From: Hericium rajendrae
Taxonomy: Eukaryota; Basidiomycota; Agaricomycetes; Russulales; Hericiaceae
DNA: 64,000 bases
Direction: 5' to 3'
Assembly (NCBI GenBank): GCA_033439255.1
Contig: CM065882.1
Location: 1,612,001 to 1,676,000 of the forward strand
A program made the translations under genes and the position numbers. The notes under the pieces were generated by a model that worked only from the letters and a program-made list of their open reading frames with translations, was not told the DNA's origin and ran no database searches. How positions within the stretch are numbered: position 1 is the first letter of the stretch; every line of letters begins with the position of its first letter. Positions 1 to 10,566 of the stretch are shown here, one piece after another.

Positions 1-470
1 CCTCCTTGTCCTTGTCCTCCTCCTCCTTGTCCTCGTCCTCCTCCTTGTCCTCCTCCTCCTCGTCCTCCTCCTTCTCCTCCTCGTCCTCCTCCTCGTCCTC
101 CTCCTCATCGACCAACTCCTCCTCTCCATCCTCATCACCACCCACCTTAGAGTAAATTTCCTCCTCCTCCTCGTCCACAGCTTTCTTCTGACTCTTCTCT
201 CCCTCCTCTTCCTCCAGCTCATCCTCCTCATCCTCCTCACCTTTCTTCTCACTCTCTTTCTCCTCACTCTCCTCAACTTCATCCTCATCCTCATCCTTCT
301 TTCCACCCTGCTTTCTCTTCTCTTCCTCATCCTCCATATCCTCTTCCACATCCTTTTGCCCTGCCTCCTTCTCTAGCCCTGCTACAGCTTTATCAACATC
401 CATTTCCCTCTCCTCTGCATCTTCTCCGTCAACCATGTCCTTTCGCACAACTGTCTCTGTCTCCTCATCC
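1..470 (-). repeat. Acidic low-complexity coding tract (Glu/Asp-rich tail)
   Basis: Read on the minus strand this is an almost pure GAG/GAA/GAT run encoding a Glu/Asp tail with scattered Lys. On the plus strand it is a CCTCCT polypyrimidine tract. It is an imperfect trinucleotide microsatellite within an open frame, so length polymorphism is expected. It continues past the left edge. Confidence 0.75.
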
Positions 471-2991
471 AGAATTATATCCACATCCATCATAAAGAGT
501 GGTGGCTCAGCTTGCACTTGTCCCTCAGCTGCTTGTGCATCAGCTTGCACAGGAGCTGTTGGTTCTGCTTGCATCTCAGCATTCACTGAAGCTTCTGGCT
601 CTGCTTGAAGTTCAGATTATATGCAAACTGAGGCCTCAGCTTTTAGCTCACCTTGCATCTGCTCCTTCTGTCCATCCAAAACTATATCCACATCCATCAT
701 CCTACGTTCCTCCTCAATGTGCGCAGAAGGTGCTGGCTCAGCTTGCATTTCTACCTCAACTGCTTGTGCGTCAGCTTGGACAGCAGGTGTTGGTTCTGCT
801 TGCATCTCAGCATTCACTGAAGTTTCTGGCTCTACTTGCAGTTTAGATTATATGCAAGCTGAGGCCCCAGCTTTTAGCTCACCTTGCACCTCAGGTTCAG
901 GCTCATCTTGCATTTCATTTTCTGGTGCTTCAACCGGAATGTCATCGTCATTTTCTTTTTTGATCCCTGCATTTATTTTAGTTGACAATTTTCTAATTAT
1001 AATAAGTAATAGAAAAAACTTACGAGACTCATTGATGAAGTGCAGCAAAAGAGGTTCTACATCCTTCGATTCTATCCCTTTTGCAGCACAGAGGAAGGTC
1101 ACTTGATCTTCGTGTGGTAAATTCGTAAAATGTTCTATTAAATGATCAGGAGGTGACCAATCAACATCTGTCTCAAGTGCTAAGATGATGATAAGCATGA
1201 TAAGCATGATAAGCATGATAAGCAACCATTTTTTTCGCTTAGCATATAGAAACTCACAAGCTTTGCCTGGATGTGAGAACCACTGTGAAGTCAGAGGATT
1301 CTTCACATCTTCATGGTTGCTGAGCTCTTTCTGCCAATAGTTCAGAAGCTCCACAATCTGTTCCTCAGCAGATGCACCTTGAGAAATTGCAAAGATGCTG
1401 AACCAGATCTGCTTTTCAAATTGTAAGAGTATATCAGGTTTTCCTTTATTTCCTAAAGCATATAACAACTTTTAAATAGAGCATATAAGCAGTCTAAATC
1501 TATACAAATCAGAAAAATATAGCCACATACTTGCGAATAGGTTTCTCTTTTCAATACATGATTGGACAGTGTACGAGGAACAAGCAACGCCACAGGAGAC
1601 AGCCCAAGGGCAGTGATGATGGCATTGAGCCACTTTCGCTGTGTCATTTTAGATTCTGGCAAATTTTCCATCTCTGCATTTCTGTTTTAAAGTTATACAT
1701 TAGAACAACTGATAAATAAAGCTATAGCATACTTTTTGATGGTTTGCCAGTATTTGATGTTAGAGAAAAAGATATTTCCCTAGAGATAGATTCACATGCT
1801 TAGAATAAAATTACGATGCACAAACAATATAAAACTTACTTCAACTATGGACTGCAAACCCATGGCAGCATGCTCAAAGTTTTGGACCATTGCTTGCTGA
1901 TCCATAGTAGCTGTCCGCATTGACGTACGGCACCAGAGAGCACAAATAACTTTAGCAGAAGATTTAACAGACCAGTCACTATTTTTCCATTCCGTTCGCA
2001 GCTGGGCTTCAATTTCCTCCGATGAAATCAAGTCCTTAGCATCATGGTTTGCTCCTGGATGTCTGATCTCCAGTTCCATTCCAGTTGTTTCAGAAGTACT
2101 AGCATGGGCTTGTGTAGTCCTCGGTAATTTGGCTTTAGTCCATGCAGCCCATGACTTATCTAGGCACTGTGGCCAGTTTTCTATCAAGCGCACGATCTGA
2201 AGTGAATGGTAAAAGTATAAGACAATATAAATATTTATAAAAGCAAAAGCAGACTACTCACCGCAGCCAAATTAGTATCATCAGACACAATCTGCTTGTA
2301 TACTGCCAATCTAGGCAGACACAAGGCAGTGTCCTCTGCTTGCACATCACAAAGCTGTGCAATCACGTCTACAACGTGGTACTGAAGGACTACCTTGCTA
2401 GCTGCTGCCATCAATTCATTGTTCATGCGGCTCCACAGGCTGTGCACATTCAGCTGCTCTTCACCAGATTCCACGTATGCATACCAGAGTGGCAGCACCA
2501 GACTTCGAGGGTCTAGCTCATAAAAGCCTTTGGTGCCCCACTCATCCAAGGAGCTGAAGAAGTGCTGAGAAGAATCATATGAGCAAGATTGTGATGATGG
2601 ACAAATGAGTAACAGAATAGCACCTCAAACACAGCTCGGGTCTTTGATTGGGAAGGATCAATTATTGCCATGTCACTTTCATTGGACACACGATTATCAA
2701 AGGCATGAGAAAAAATTGATCTGATGCTGGGGGCAGTGAAGATAGTTGGATTGAACCAAGGGAGGACACGCAGAGCTGCTGCACATAGCCGAAAATCAGA
2801 TTTTTGAGCCTTGTGCTCTTTGATTTTTTCCACAAGGTGAGGATGAGTTTTCTTCAGTTGTTTTTCGGATATGGTACTAGTTGAATGAGCCAGTACATCA
2901 GAGAAGACAGACAATCTTTCTCAGAACAATAAGGAACACACTTTGTAGTCATTGTAGATTTTGCAGATTTTGCCTTCGAAGACGTTGCCAT
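1..2991 (-). CDS. Uncharacterised multi-exon protein with acidic C-terminal tail (partial, runs off left edge)
   Basis: I do not recognise the family. The start chosen is the ATG at 2991, giving a short Lys/Ser-rich first exon (MATSSKAKSAKS) that ends at a GTGTGT donor. Coding segments follow at about 2880-2620, 2560-2265, 2195-1850, 1680-1530, 1440-1240, 1180-1020 and 980-883, separated by short GT-AG introns. The mid-part is a soluble mixed sequence with no motif I can name. The last exons become Glu/Asp/Lys-rich with repeated QAEP motifs, and the frame stays open to position 1. The apparent TAA stops near 850 and 620 lie inside 51-nt introns (832-882 and 601-651, GTGAGC donors), so they do not end the gene. 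The promoter side holds the palindrome and E-box module at 3161-3220. Exon borders are my reading; function is unknown. Confidence 0.55.
470..905 (-). repeat. Tandem exon-intron duplication, period 231 bp
   Basis: Two adjacent copies carry the same coding block (SVNAEMQAEPT..VQADAQA) and the same 51-nt intron. The introns are 601-651 and 832-882, exactly 231 bp apart, and both begin GTGAGC on the minus strand. Exon phase is kept, so each copy adds in-frame sequence. The copies differ by scattered substitutions, so the duplication is not brand new. Confidence 0.7.
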
Positions 2992-3160
2992 GGCTCAGCA
3001 AAAGATTCTTTTGGGCTAATTAGTGCTTATCAGATGATAGATGGTATTCATAGCATAATAAGATTACCTTCAAGACACGGTAGACGTAAAGAAACTGGAA
3101 CGGCAGAGGAGAGACAGCATAGATGGAGAGTGTGATATGATCCTTGTCTCCGCGTTTTAG

Positions 3161-3220
3161 GTCACGTGACACGTTCAGACCTTGTTCGGCCGCACAAGGT
3201 CTCTTGCAAGTCATGTGATC
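3161..3220. promoter_or_regulatory. Palindrome (CGGCCG core) between two E-box-like sites
   Basis: A near-perfect 26-bp palindrome lies at 3177-3202, with arms GACCTTGT and ACAAGGTC around CGGCCG. A GTCACGTGAC palindrome is at 3161-3170 and GTCATGTGATC at 3210-3220. It sits about 170 bp upstream of the start at 2991. The same module recurs at 10.4, 12.2, 24.8, 38.0 and 38.8 kb. GTCACGTGAC fits a Cbf1-type bHLH site, and CGGCCG looks like the inverted CGG half-sites of Zn2Cys6 factors. Binding is inferred. It could instead be the end of a small transposon. Confidence 0.45.
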
Positions 3221-3300
3221 AACCGTACCTCTCAACGCCTGCCAATTGCAAAACACAAGACATGACGCAGCTGGCGCTCCGCTGGTCTTGTTAAAGATTG

Positions 3301-3344
3301 ACAAGAAACGGGGCTCGGCTTCGCCTCGCCCGGTTTCTTTTTGT
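3301..3344 (-). other. Putative Helitron 3'-terminal hairpin
   Basis: ACAAGAAAC and GTTTCTTTTTGT arms enclose an imperfect GC-rich inner stem (GGGC..GCCC) with a GGCGAAGCC tip. A GC-rich hairpin close to the 3' end is the hallmark of Helitrons. On the minus strand it lies downstream of the helicase fragment at 6126-6524, from which it is separated only by the LTR-flanked element. No clear CTRR terminus follows, so this is an inference from position and structure. Confidence 0.4.
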
Positions 3345-3359
3345 GACAGTAGGTCACGG

Positions 3360-3524
3360 TGGAGTAGCCCAAGAGGTCACACCGCAAGACCTGGGATCGT
3401 GGTAGGATGGGAGATATGCTACTACATGCTGGCAGCCATCTACTCAACTGCTGACTAAGCCTCAGTCTCTAGCGGTGATATCATGTGATCTCTCCCTCTA
3501 AGACCCCCTGCTCTCCCTACTCCA
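3360..3524 (-). repeat. 3' LTR (165 bp) of the compact LTR element
   Basis: Identical to 5910-6074, with TG...CA ends. It contains TCATGTGATC, the E-box-like site that recurs beside palindromes elsewhere in the window, so the site may help drive transcription of the element. The adjacent polypurine run marks this copy as the 3' LTR. Confidence 0.75.
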
Positions 3525-3575
3525 TCATCCCCCCCTCAAACATAGGCGACGCCCTCGTCGCCCTCAGAAAAGACC

Positions 3576-5696
3576 TCAACACGAAGACCCACGGACCCAG
3601 CCAAGACTCTGCAAAACCCTACTCAACTCGACCAAACGTGGATCACCATCCCAACTCAAAGGTGAAGGCGGCACAGCAAAAGCAGAAGTCGGACTTGAAG
3701 CATGCATGGTAGATGGCCGATCTGCACGTAGTCCAGCAGGATGACGATGGGTAATCACCGGCACTGACGAAAAAGTGGAACGTGGTGGATGCAAATCAGA
3801 ACGATGAGAACGACGAGCACGTCGCTGCAATGAAGCGAATGGTGACCTTGAGGATGAACGCAGAACGGAGAAGTCGCGGGGAGCTGGTAGTGGAGGCACA
3901 GAATGGATCGGGAGGGAATCTGCTTCATCAGCCCAGGACAAAAATGCAGGAGGTGCACTGTTGGCAGATGAGGAGCAGGTCTGCGTGTGAGCATCCACCT
4001 GTGAGACGGTCAACAGCACCGTAGTCTCTGTCTGTGCATCAGCATATTCAGGCCTCCGATCCTGTGACCTACGAGATTCCTCCTCGCAGCCTTTCGCATA
4101 TCCCGCTGACCGTGCTTGGTTCATAGCAGACTCAAGCTCCCGATCCGACACCGTAAGACCATCTGCAAAACCCGAATTATAGGCGACATAACGAATCTCA
4201 CGCAAGAGCTGCTCGTCAATAGCGTCGATGGACGAGACACGTGGTGTGGCAGTGGAAGACGAATGGGGAACGGGGGATACGGCGCGGGCGTCCTGGCTTG
4301 CTTCGAGTCGAATCCGCGCGAGACCTTCCTGCAGCCCTTGCTTGTGGCCCTCTGCCCTGCCCGTCCTCTTTCCGGCCTCGAGACCCTCACGGAAGCCCGC
4401 GTTCCGGCCCTCCTTCAAGCCCGCCGCGTGGCCATCGCGCAGCGCTGTCGCCACGATCTCCTTGAGGTGCGCGGGGTCGAGCAGCTCACCGTCGGGCTCT
4501 TCAAAGAACAGCGCGGCGGCCGCATGGGGCCTTCCCGGTTCGAATCCGGGCGCCGGCATTTTCGAATCGTTGAGCGCGGACGCGGGGACGTCGGGTGCGG
4601 TCGCGGCGAGTGTGCGGGATGTGGGTAAGGCGGTGGAAGCTGCGGGGTGTGTGTTCGTGCCGCGTGTGCCATGCGCGTCGCCTGGCCGAGCTCCAGCCAG
4701 TGCCGCGAGCTCGTTCACCGCGGCGTATGGGCGTGTGGGGCTCCGGGACTGCGTAGGCGCATCGCGCGAGGTCGTGGTGCACGTGTTCGCGCTGCTCGCG
4801 TTGCGCGTGTCATGCTTGTCATCTCCGCGGGCTTCACGGCGGCCGTCGGGCTCGTTAGTCGTGGCGCGGCGATGTGCGGCGCTGGTCGGTGATGCAGGCA
4901 GGTCGTGCGGGTGGTGCGTGGTCGTGTGGGACACAGGAGACGAGGTGGTCGGTGCGGGGCATGCGGCTGGCTCGCGTTCACTCGCGAACGGCGTCTTGGG
5001 GTCGTCGCGGGGTATGGGTATGTCGTGCACTGTCGCGACACGCGTGCCCGACGCAGGAGGGGTGGGGGTGCGTACCGGGTGTGGGTGTCCACCGTGCGCG
5101 TTGCTCTCGGTGCGCACCTTATCCCCGCGTGGCCCTGAGCTCTCCTTCGATGCGGTCTCCGCGGCGCTGGGGCATAATGCATGGTCGGGCGGCGTACGCG
5201 AGTCGTGGGGGGTCGCTGCGTGCATGTGGGACGCGGGAAAGGTGGTGGGAGGCGCGGGCTGCGGGCGCTCGTTTCGCGTTTCGCGTGGTTCGCATATAGT
5301 GGGTATGGGGCGCCGGTCTGGCTCGCTTTCGGTCGCGAATGGCGGCGCGGGATGGCTGCGTGAGGCGGGGGTGTTGTTCGAGCTCGCGAATGCGGTATGC
5401 GGCGAGAGTGAGGAGGTGCGAGGTGCGGGACGCGCGTTCTGCGCGTGCACGTTGGGCGGCTGCGGCTTAGGCGCCGGCATGGGCTTCTTCGTATCGATTA
5501 AGGCGGGGACGTCGTGTGCTGTGACGAGGGCGACGAGCGAAGGCGCGGGGCTCGTAATGGGCGGGGGATGCATTGCTGCTGTTGCTGCTGCTCTCCAGGC
5601 AGCTTTGGCTGCACGCTTGTTCTTGCCCATATCGGGTAATCGCGGTGCGGGGTGTCGAGTTCGAATGTCGATGCGCGAACGGCGGCGCTGAGACAC
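3576..5696 (-). CDS. Single ORF of the LTR-flanked element: 706-aa Pro/Arg/Thr-rich protein with Gly-Glu helical repeats
   Basis: One uninterrupted frame fills the element between its LTRs. Residues ~1-380 are disordered, rich in Pro, Ala, Thr, Ser and Arg. Around residues 400-450 is a regular motif of the form GxxEGxxxGxxxG (AGLKEG, GFREGLEAG, GRAEGHKQG) that predicts a glycine-zipper-like helix. The C-terminal third is basic and Ser-rich. I see no capsid signature or CCHC knuckle, so calling it Gag would be by position only. GC content is far above the flanks. The long antisense frames across it are by-products of GC-rich codons. Confidence 0.6.
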   Translation of the reverse strand: MSQRRRSRIDIRTRHPAPRLPDMGKNKRAAKAAWRAAATAAMHPPPITSPAPSLVALVTAHDVPALIDTKKPMPAPKPQPPNVHAQNARPAPRTSSLSPHTAFASSNNTPASRSHPAPPFATESEPDRRPIPTICEPRETRNERPQPAPPTTFPASHMHAATPHDSRTPPDHALCPSAAETASKESSGPRGDKVRTESNAHGGHPHPVRTPTPPASGTRVATVHDIPIPRDDPKTPFASEREPAACPAPTTSSPVSHTTTHHPHDLPASPTSAAHRRATTNEPDGRREARGDDKHDTRNASSANTCTTTSRDAPTQSRSPTRPYAAVNELAALAGARPGDAHGTRGTNTHPAASTALPTSRTLAATAPDVPASALNDSKMPAPGFEPGRPHAAAALFFEEPDGELLDPAHLKEIVATALRDGHAAGLKEGRNAGFREGLEAGKRTGRAEGHKQGLQEGLARIRLEASQDARAVSPVPHSSSTATPRVSSIDAIDEQLLREIRYVAYNSGFADGLTVSDRELESAMNQARSAGYAKGCEEESRRSQDRRPEYADAQTETTVLLTVSQVDAHTQTCSSSANSAPPAFLSWADEADSLPIHSVPPLPAPRDFSVLRSSSRSPFASLQRRARRSHRSDLHPPRSTFSSVPVITHRHPAGLRADRPSTMHASSPTSAFAVPPSPLSWDGDPRLVELSRVLQSLGWVRGSSC

Positions 5697-5909
5697 GGAA
5701 AGGGAGCGCTAACACTGAGAAACACGAACACGAACACTGAGAGACGCAAAAGAGACACGGAGACACGGAAAGACGCAAAAGGAAACGCGAGACGCAGAAA
5801 CGAGGCACGACGAACGACGAACGACACGAGAGGAGGCACGAAAAGACCGAAATGATCCACAGAGACGCAATGCAACACTAGTGGGCCGAATCCGCTCTCA
5901 TCACCACGA

Positions 5910-6074
5910 TGGAGTAGCCCAAGAGGTCACACCGCAAGACCTGGGATCGTGGTAGGATGGGAGATATGCTACTACATGCTGGCAGCCATCTACTCAACTG
6001 CTGACTAAGCCTCAGTCTCTAGCGGTGATATCATGTGATCTCTCCCTCTAAGACCCCCTGCTCTCCCTACTCCA
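5910..6074 (-). repeat. 5' LTR (165 bp) of the compact LTR element
   Basis: The second identical copy. On the minus strand it is followed by TCGTGGTGATGAGAGCGG, where TGGTGATGAGAGCGG is a candidate tRNA primer-binding site. The matching tRNA was not identified. Confidence 0.7.
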
Positions 6075-6125
6075 ACGGGGCATGGAGAGTTTTAGATTTA
6101 CAAAGTACAGTAGAGTCATTTGCAT

Positions 6126-6524
6126 TTATAACAGTTCTGTATATACCACATTGTCCATCGTCGTCTGCCCTGGCGCAACTCGTACAATACAATCTCGACC
6201 GAAGGGAACCCTAGAGAATGCCGTATAGAGCTGTCCATGGCTGAAGACCGGGTGCGTGACATCGACAGCCAGCTTTTGTAAAGTCATCCCCTGCGCGCTA
6301 TTTATCGTCGTCGCATAGGCTAGTCGAAGAGGAAATTGACGGCGCTTGATAGTCCAACCCTTGTCAGGGAAATAGTGGGTGAAGTCGATGCGAGGTAAGA
6401 CGATACTGTCGATCTGTTGTAGGTGCGTGCCTCGAATTAGTTGAACGACAATGACTCGCTGACCAAGCTCGTTGATGACGACCTTCGTGTTCTTGGTGAG
6501 GTTGCCCAGGGAGAGACATGCCAT
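6126..6524 (-). pseudogene. Helitron PIF1-like helicase, C-terminal fragment
   Basis: The 132-residue frame carries the end of a PIF1-family SF1 helicase: a KRRQFPLRLAYATTINSAQGM block (helicase motif VI-like, Ser-Ala-Gln-Gly core) followed by SHGQLYTAFSRV, which is diagnostic of Helitron helicases. The Walker A and B half and the Rep domain are absent, so this is a relic. It is unlike the Helitron at 42.8-50.8 kb in base composition, so it belongs to another Helitron lineage. Confidence 0.75.
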
Positions 6525-7389
6525 GTTGAAATCGAGACTGTCCGACAGATACTATTAAAAATAAGCAATTGTCATTGGGGGTGCACTACTCCGCGTCAAG
6601 AATGTGCGTGATCGCACTCTATCTCGATCAGAAGCGCAAAGATAAACAGAATACGGTGAGACATACGTGATTTAATCCTCCGTGGCGAAACCCACTGTCT
6701 CGGAGTCGGCGCTCGCATTCGAAAATCTTCACCTTCAGCTTCGCGGAGAACGCGAGTGCATCCGCGACGCCACGCAGCGCGAAGGGCAGCATGAGGCTGC
6801 GACTGCGACAACATCTCCTTCTCTAAATTTAAACAAACATAAGAAACTGAACATTTATAGATACAGATGCCAACGCACCATCCGTGTCCATGTCAATGGG
6901 ATGTGACCTTGCTGGTTTCGTCTCCGGGTCTGGATCAATTTCGCCCGATCACAGTCTGTACACATCGTCTGCAGCAGGCCTCGCCTTCAAAGCACCCGCA
7001 AGACCCAGCTACTCATTCTCTTTCTGCTCCGCCTTGTCGAGCAGCTTCTGATACCTCTCCACATCTGAAAAAATGGAATTTTATATAGCTGCAGGTTAAG
7101 TTATGGATGCTATCATTGAGTTATCATAGCTATGTAGTTTGCTTATCAACTATGTAGAGCTATGAGAGCTTCCATAGCTTCCATAGCTATTAGTGTCAGT
7201 TATATAGTATTATCATAGCTTCCATAGCCAGCAGTCTGAAATATATAGCACTATCATACTTAGTAAGGTGAGCTATGAGTACTATGAGTACTCTTAGTAC
7301 TATGTCAAGTCAAATATTCAAAGTCAAAATTACTTATATTCAATAAAATTACTACTACAGAACAGAATGAGTACACTACAAGTAGGAAT

Positions 7390-8470
7390 ACCGCAGGGAT
7401 GCACGGCATGCACAGGTAGGGCCGCGCACAGGCACAAGCGCACTGGTGGGGTGCGACAAAGCATCTCTGCGCACGAGGCGCGGCGCGGTGCGGCAGTCGT
7501 GCACGACGCGGCAGTCGTGCACGACGCGGCAGTCGTGCGCGAAGAGCGGCGGGCCCATGCGAGAGGCGCACGGGGGGAAGAGCAAGGGGCGGCAAGAAGT
7601 CGGTGGGCAGCTAGAGGCGCCACACTCGGGGCAGCGGGGCGCGCACGAGGCATGGAGGCCAGGCGCTGGGCATCGAAGGTGGCGCGAGACGGGCACCGGC
7701 AGCGGGCCCGTGTGCGAGGCGCAAGAGGTGGGCGTGCGGGGCATGCGCGACGTGGCAGTGCCTGTGCGCGACGTGGCAGGCCCGCGCGCCGGAGGTGAGG
7801 TGCTGGGGACGTGCGATGCGCGGCGGGCATGTGCGAGACGTCGGCAGGCCGCGCGAGGCCCCCCGAGACTCGCGGGGCGGCGCAAGGCACGCGGTGGGCG
7901 CACGAGGACGTGGGGTGTCCGCGAAGCGTCGGGCTGTGGCGGGCTCCATGCGCGAGGCTCCTGCCAGCGCGCTCGCAGTCCGTTAGTGGCTGCGGTCGTG
8001 CGTGCGTGGACCTGACCGTACACAGGGGTGCGAGCGTGGTCGCGGGGCCGTGTCCGTCCGTCCGTGCGCTGGCGCGAACGTGCGGAGCTGCCCGTGCACC
8101 TGTGGGGCCGTGCGCGGGCAAATTGGTGCAGCTGCGGGTGCACTGGCAGCCGTATGCGGCGTTGCGGCGACGCACGGCGCCGGTGACGTGTCGGGGGCGG
8201 CGGGGGCGCGAGGATGGCGACGGGATGCGGTGGGGTGTGGAAATGACGGCGGCGGGGAGACGGCGACGGCGACGGGGTGAGCAGGACGGTGGGCGCGGGC
8301 TGTTGGAGCCACGCGGCGATGCGCAGGAAGGCGGAGCGAGGCGCGCTGAACGAGTCTCGTTGCCGTGGCAACGAGACCCGACGACGTCGTCGTCCGCGTT
8401 GTCGAGGGAATGGCGCAGACGTGGTGTGGTGAGCGTCGGCGCGGGATATCGTACCATGTCGTGCGGGAAT
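7390..8470. repeat. Hypervariable GC-rich core of E1
   Basis: Very GC-rich, with short tandem motifs such as GTCGTGCACGACGCGGCA around 7495-7545. Long frames occur on both strands (about 375-380 residues on minus), all Arg/Pro/Ala/His-rich. They are composition artefacts: E2 and E3 do not keep the same reading frames, although parts near 7985-8400 (from TGCGGTCGTGCGTGCG) are shared with E2. Confidence 0.65.
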
Positions 8471-8504
8471 GGAGGTGATTGGCCCTAAGGCAGAGAAATA
8501 AAAG

Positions 8505-8547
8505 AAAACGAGTATCACTCGTGCAGAGCACGAGCGATACTCGTTTT
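8505..8547. other. Conserved long hairpin in E1
   Basis: A ~20-bp stem (AAAACGAGTATC and CTCGTGC arms, one mismatch) closes on an AGA loop. E2 has the same hairpin at 26332-26374. E3 has a different-sequence but equally perfect hairpin at the corresponding place (33930-33958). Structure kept while sequence changes suggests selection on the fold (terminator, RNA end or protein site). Confidence 0.7.
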
Positions 8548-8968
8548 ATTAGCACGGTACAGCGATAAGAGAGACCGTGCTTACTTACCTGAAGGCCCTC
8601 AGCCCGGCTCCTAACCCTCCTGACTGCAAGGCGATGCGAACCGTTGAGTGTGGAGAGGGAGTACGGGGTTGGAGACGAGAGATGAGGGAGTGATGAGGTG
8701 GAAAGCGCAAGTCGCGACTCAGCCAGGACTGCGGTTAAGTTCTTTCGAGCACAACAAATCGAATAAATCGAATTTAAATCAGAAAAAAAGATTGATATTA
8801 TAGAATGTACATAAAACAATATCGCATGAGAAACGATCGTAGATAATGTACCGTAGGCCACTGGCCAGCGAAGACAACTTACTCGGATCTGGCACTTAGC
8901 CTCTGTTGCGGAGCCCGGCAACCTTCGGCCCGGGCGCTCGGCAGCCACGTTTCGGGCCCCGCCAACGC

Positions 8969-9110
8969 CTATATAAGGCATGCGCGACGCGCGTCTCTCT
9001 CTCTCTTTAACCCCCACCATCTCCCGCTTTTATGACCTTTGCTTACTGCTTGCTCTTGTCTTCTTAGCCTCTAAGGTAAAGTCTCTTATGTTTCTTATGT
9101 TTCTACTACT
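8969..9110 (+). promoter_or_regulatory. TATA-like core promoter block of E1
   Basis: CCTATATAAGGC is followed by a GCGCGACGCGCG inverted repeat, a TCTC run, CTTTAACC and ACCATCTC, then CTCTAAGGTAAAGTCTC, which looks like an exon end with a GTAAAG donor. The same order is present in E2 (26805 on) and E3 (34402 on). This suggests a transcript starting near 9000 on the plus strand. No long frame follows, so a non-coding RNA is as likely as a 5' leader. The TATA box is itself palindromic, so direction is inferred. Confidence 0.45.
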
Positions 9111-9943
9111 CATGTTCTTATGTTTTTAGTTAATTTCGCTTTTTTGTAGTCATAGTAGGACTTTTAGGTAAGTTTTCTTATCTTTGTTATATTTCTTAGC
9201 CTGATGTTTTTATATGTGTAGTTTATTTTCGCTTTTTGTTATCTTGGTATGTTTTTTTGTTGTCTTATCTTTTTTATCTTATCTTTTATTATTATCTTAT
9301 CTTATCTTATCTTTCCTTATCTTATCTTAATTTAAAATCTTGCTGTACTCTATCTAGATTATAAATTTATATATAATTGCTTGTATAGTTTGATTAGTTA
9401 GTTTATATATTTTGTATTATTGTTATATAATGTGTAATAAAATTTATATTGATTTGCTCTTTTTTGCTGGTTTGATTGTGTTGTAATATCAAGTTTAACA
9501 ATTGGTCAAATTTTGAAATAATTCAGATAAATAAAATATAGTGTAGAAAGTTGATATAGTCTTAATAATCTGAGATAAGATGACTAGTATTCATATAGCT
9601 TATAGTATGAATAGTACACATATAATATATAGTTAGTATAGTTCTTATAGCTACTTTATACTATGATAGCTATGATAGCTCTCTATAGCTGTCCTATCTG
9701 GCTCTATAGCTCTATATAGATGACACTCAAGCTATATAGAGGTATGAAGAAAAGGAGACAGCTATGGAGCTATGAGAACTATGTAGTCAATATAGTCATA
9801 TATAGCTCTGACAATTTTCTCAGATGCAGACATTGCGTAGCCGTACGACCGACGATCGGTGCTATAGTACGCCATTAGGTTGGCATGAGCTTGGTGAGAG
9901 TCACAAGCTTCTCATCCTCTTCCTGCAAAAACCTTTAGATTTA

Positions 9944-10132
<189 letters not shown>

Positions 10133-10370
10133 TTACCGTACTTTGCAATAGCAGCTTTCAACACCTCGTCTTCGGTGTTCTATGGGATTGATGAGCCTAT
10201 ATAATGGTACAGGATGTCACTGTCAAAGGATGCGAGATGTGACTAATCGATACGCACAGAAATGTTTCTTCAACCTTGCGCCCGAATGGGGCGTACGAGT
10301 CGCGAGGCACAACGAATGCATCCATCATCCAGATATTGTTGCGGCCAGCAGAGGAGGTAGATCATACTGA

Positions 10371-10566
10371 AGGATCTTGTGTGGTCACACAAGGTCTTCA
10401 GCTGCACGTGATACACAAATACATGTACACAAGACCTTGTGCGGCCGCACAAGGTCTTCAACTGCACGTGATACACAAATACATGTACACAAGACCTTGT
10501 GCGGCCGCACAAGGTCTTCAACTGCACGTGATACACAAATACATGTACACAAGACCTTGTGTGGGG
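10371..10566. repeat. 60-bp tandem array of the CGGCCG palindrome plus CACGTGA
   Basis: Three units of exactly 60 bp plus a partial. Each has the palindrome (arms GACCTTGT/ACAAGGTC), then GCACGTGATACAC and ACATGTAC. Units two and three are identical. The first has TGGTCA in place of CGGCCG, still symmetric. The apparent ORFs in all frames here merely reflect the 60-bp period. It lies between the CDC5 relic and the coiled-coil gene at 11097. Confidence 0.8.

Larger units (their letters stand above)
3360..6074 (-). mobile_element. Compact LTR-flanked element, non-autonomous (TRIM/LARD-like), apparently whole
   Basis: Two direct repeats of 165 bp (3360-3524 and 5910-6074) are identical by eye, start TG and end CA. 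They are flanked by a 4-bp duplication ACGG (3356-3359 and 6075-6078). On the minus strand the 5' LTR is 5910-6074, and a purine run (GAGGGGGGGATGA) abuts the 3' LTR, as a polypurine tract should. The only sizeable frame is the 706-residue one at 3576-5696, and no protease, reverse transcriptase or integrase is visible, so it would depend on enzymes supplied in trans. Identical LTRs imply a very recent insertion. It lies inside the decayed Helitron 3' region. Confidence 0.7.
7062..9826. mobile_element. Non-autonomous TIR element E1 (2765 bp), Plavaka/CMC-like ends
   Basis: It starts CATCTGAAAAAATGG and ends CAATTTTCTCAGATG, an imperfect ~15-bp inverted repeat, and is flanked by the 2-bp duplication CA (7060-7061, 9827-9828). 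Order of parts: AT-rich TAGCTAT repeats (~7090-7330); GC-rich core (~7390-8470); 43-nt hairpin (8505-8547); AT-rich spacer; TATA-like box (8969-8979); CTTTAACC block; TTATC microsatellite (~9265-9320); AT-rich arm with TAGCTATA repeats. No transposase or other conserved protein is seen. E2 is nearly identical over the right 1.35 kb, so both are young. Confidence 0.8.

Noticed and set aside
499-1106. Plus-strand Leu- and Cys/Ser-rich ORFs
   Set aside because: They run antisense to the QAEP/acidic coding repeats of the minus-strand gene, whose introns and frame are consistent.
4228-5691. 487-residue plus-strand ORF across the LTR-flanked element
   Set aside because: Antisense to the 706-residue frame; a by-product of GC-rich codons. 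The purine tract and LTR order support the minus strand.
7330-9020. Long minus-strand ORFs (345-380 residues) in E1, and similar ones in E2 and E3
   Set aside because: Arg/Pro/Ala/His-rich translations in several overlapping frames of very GC-rich DNA. They are not kept in frame between E1, E2 and E3.
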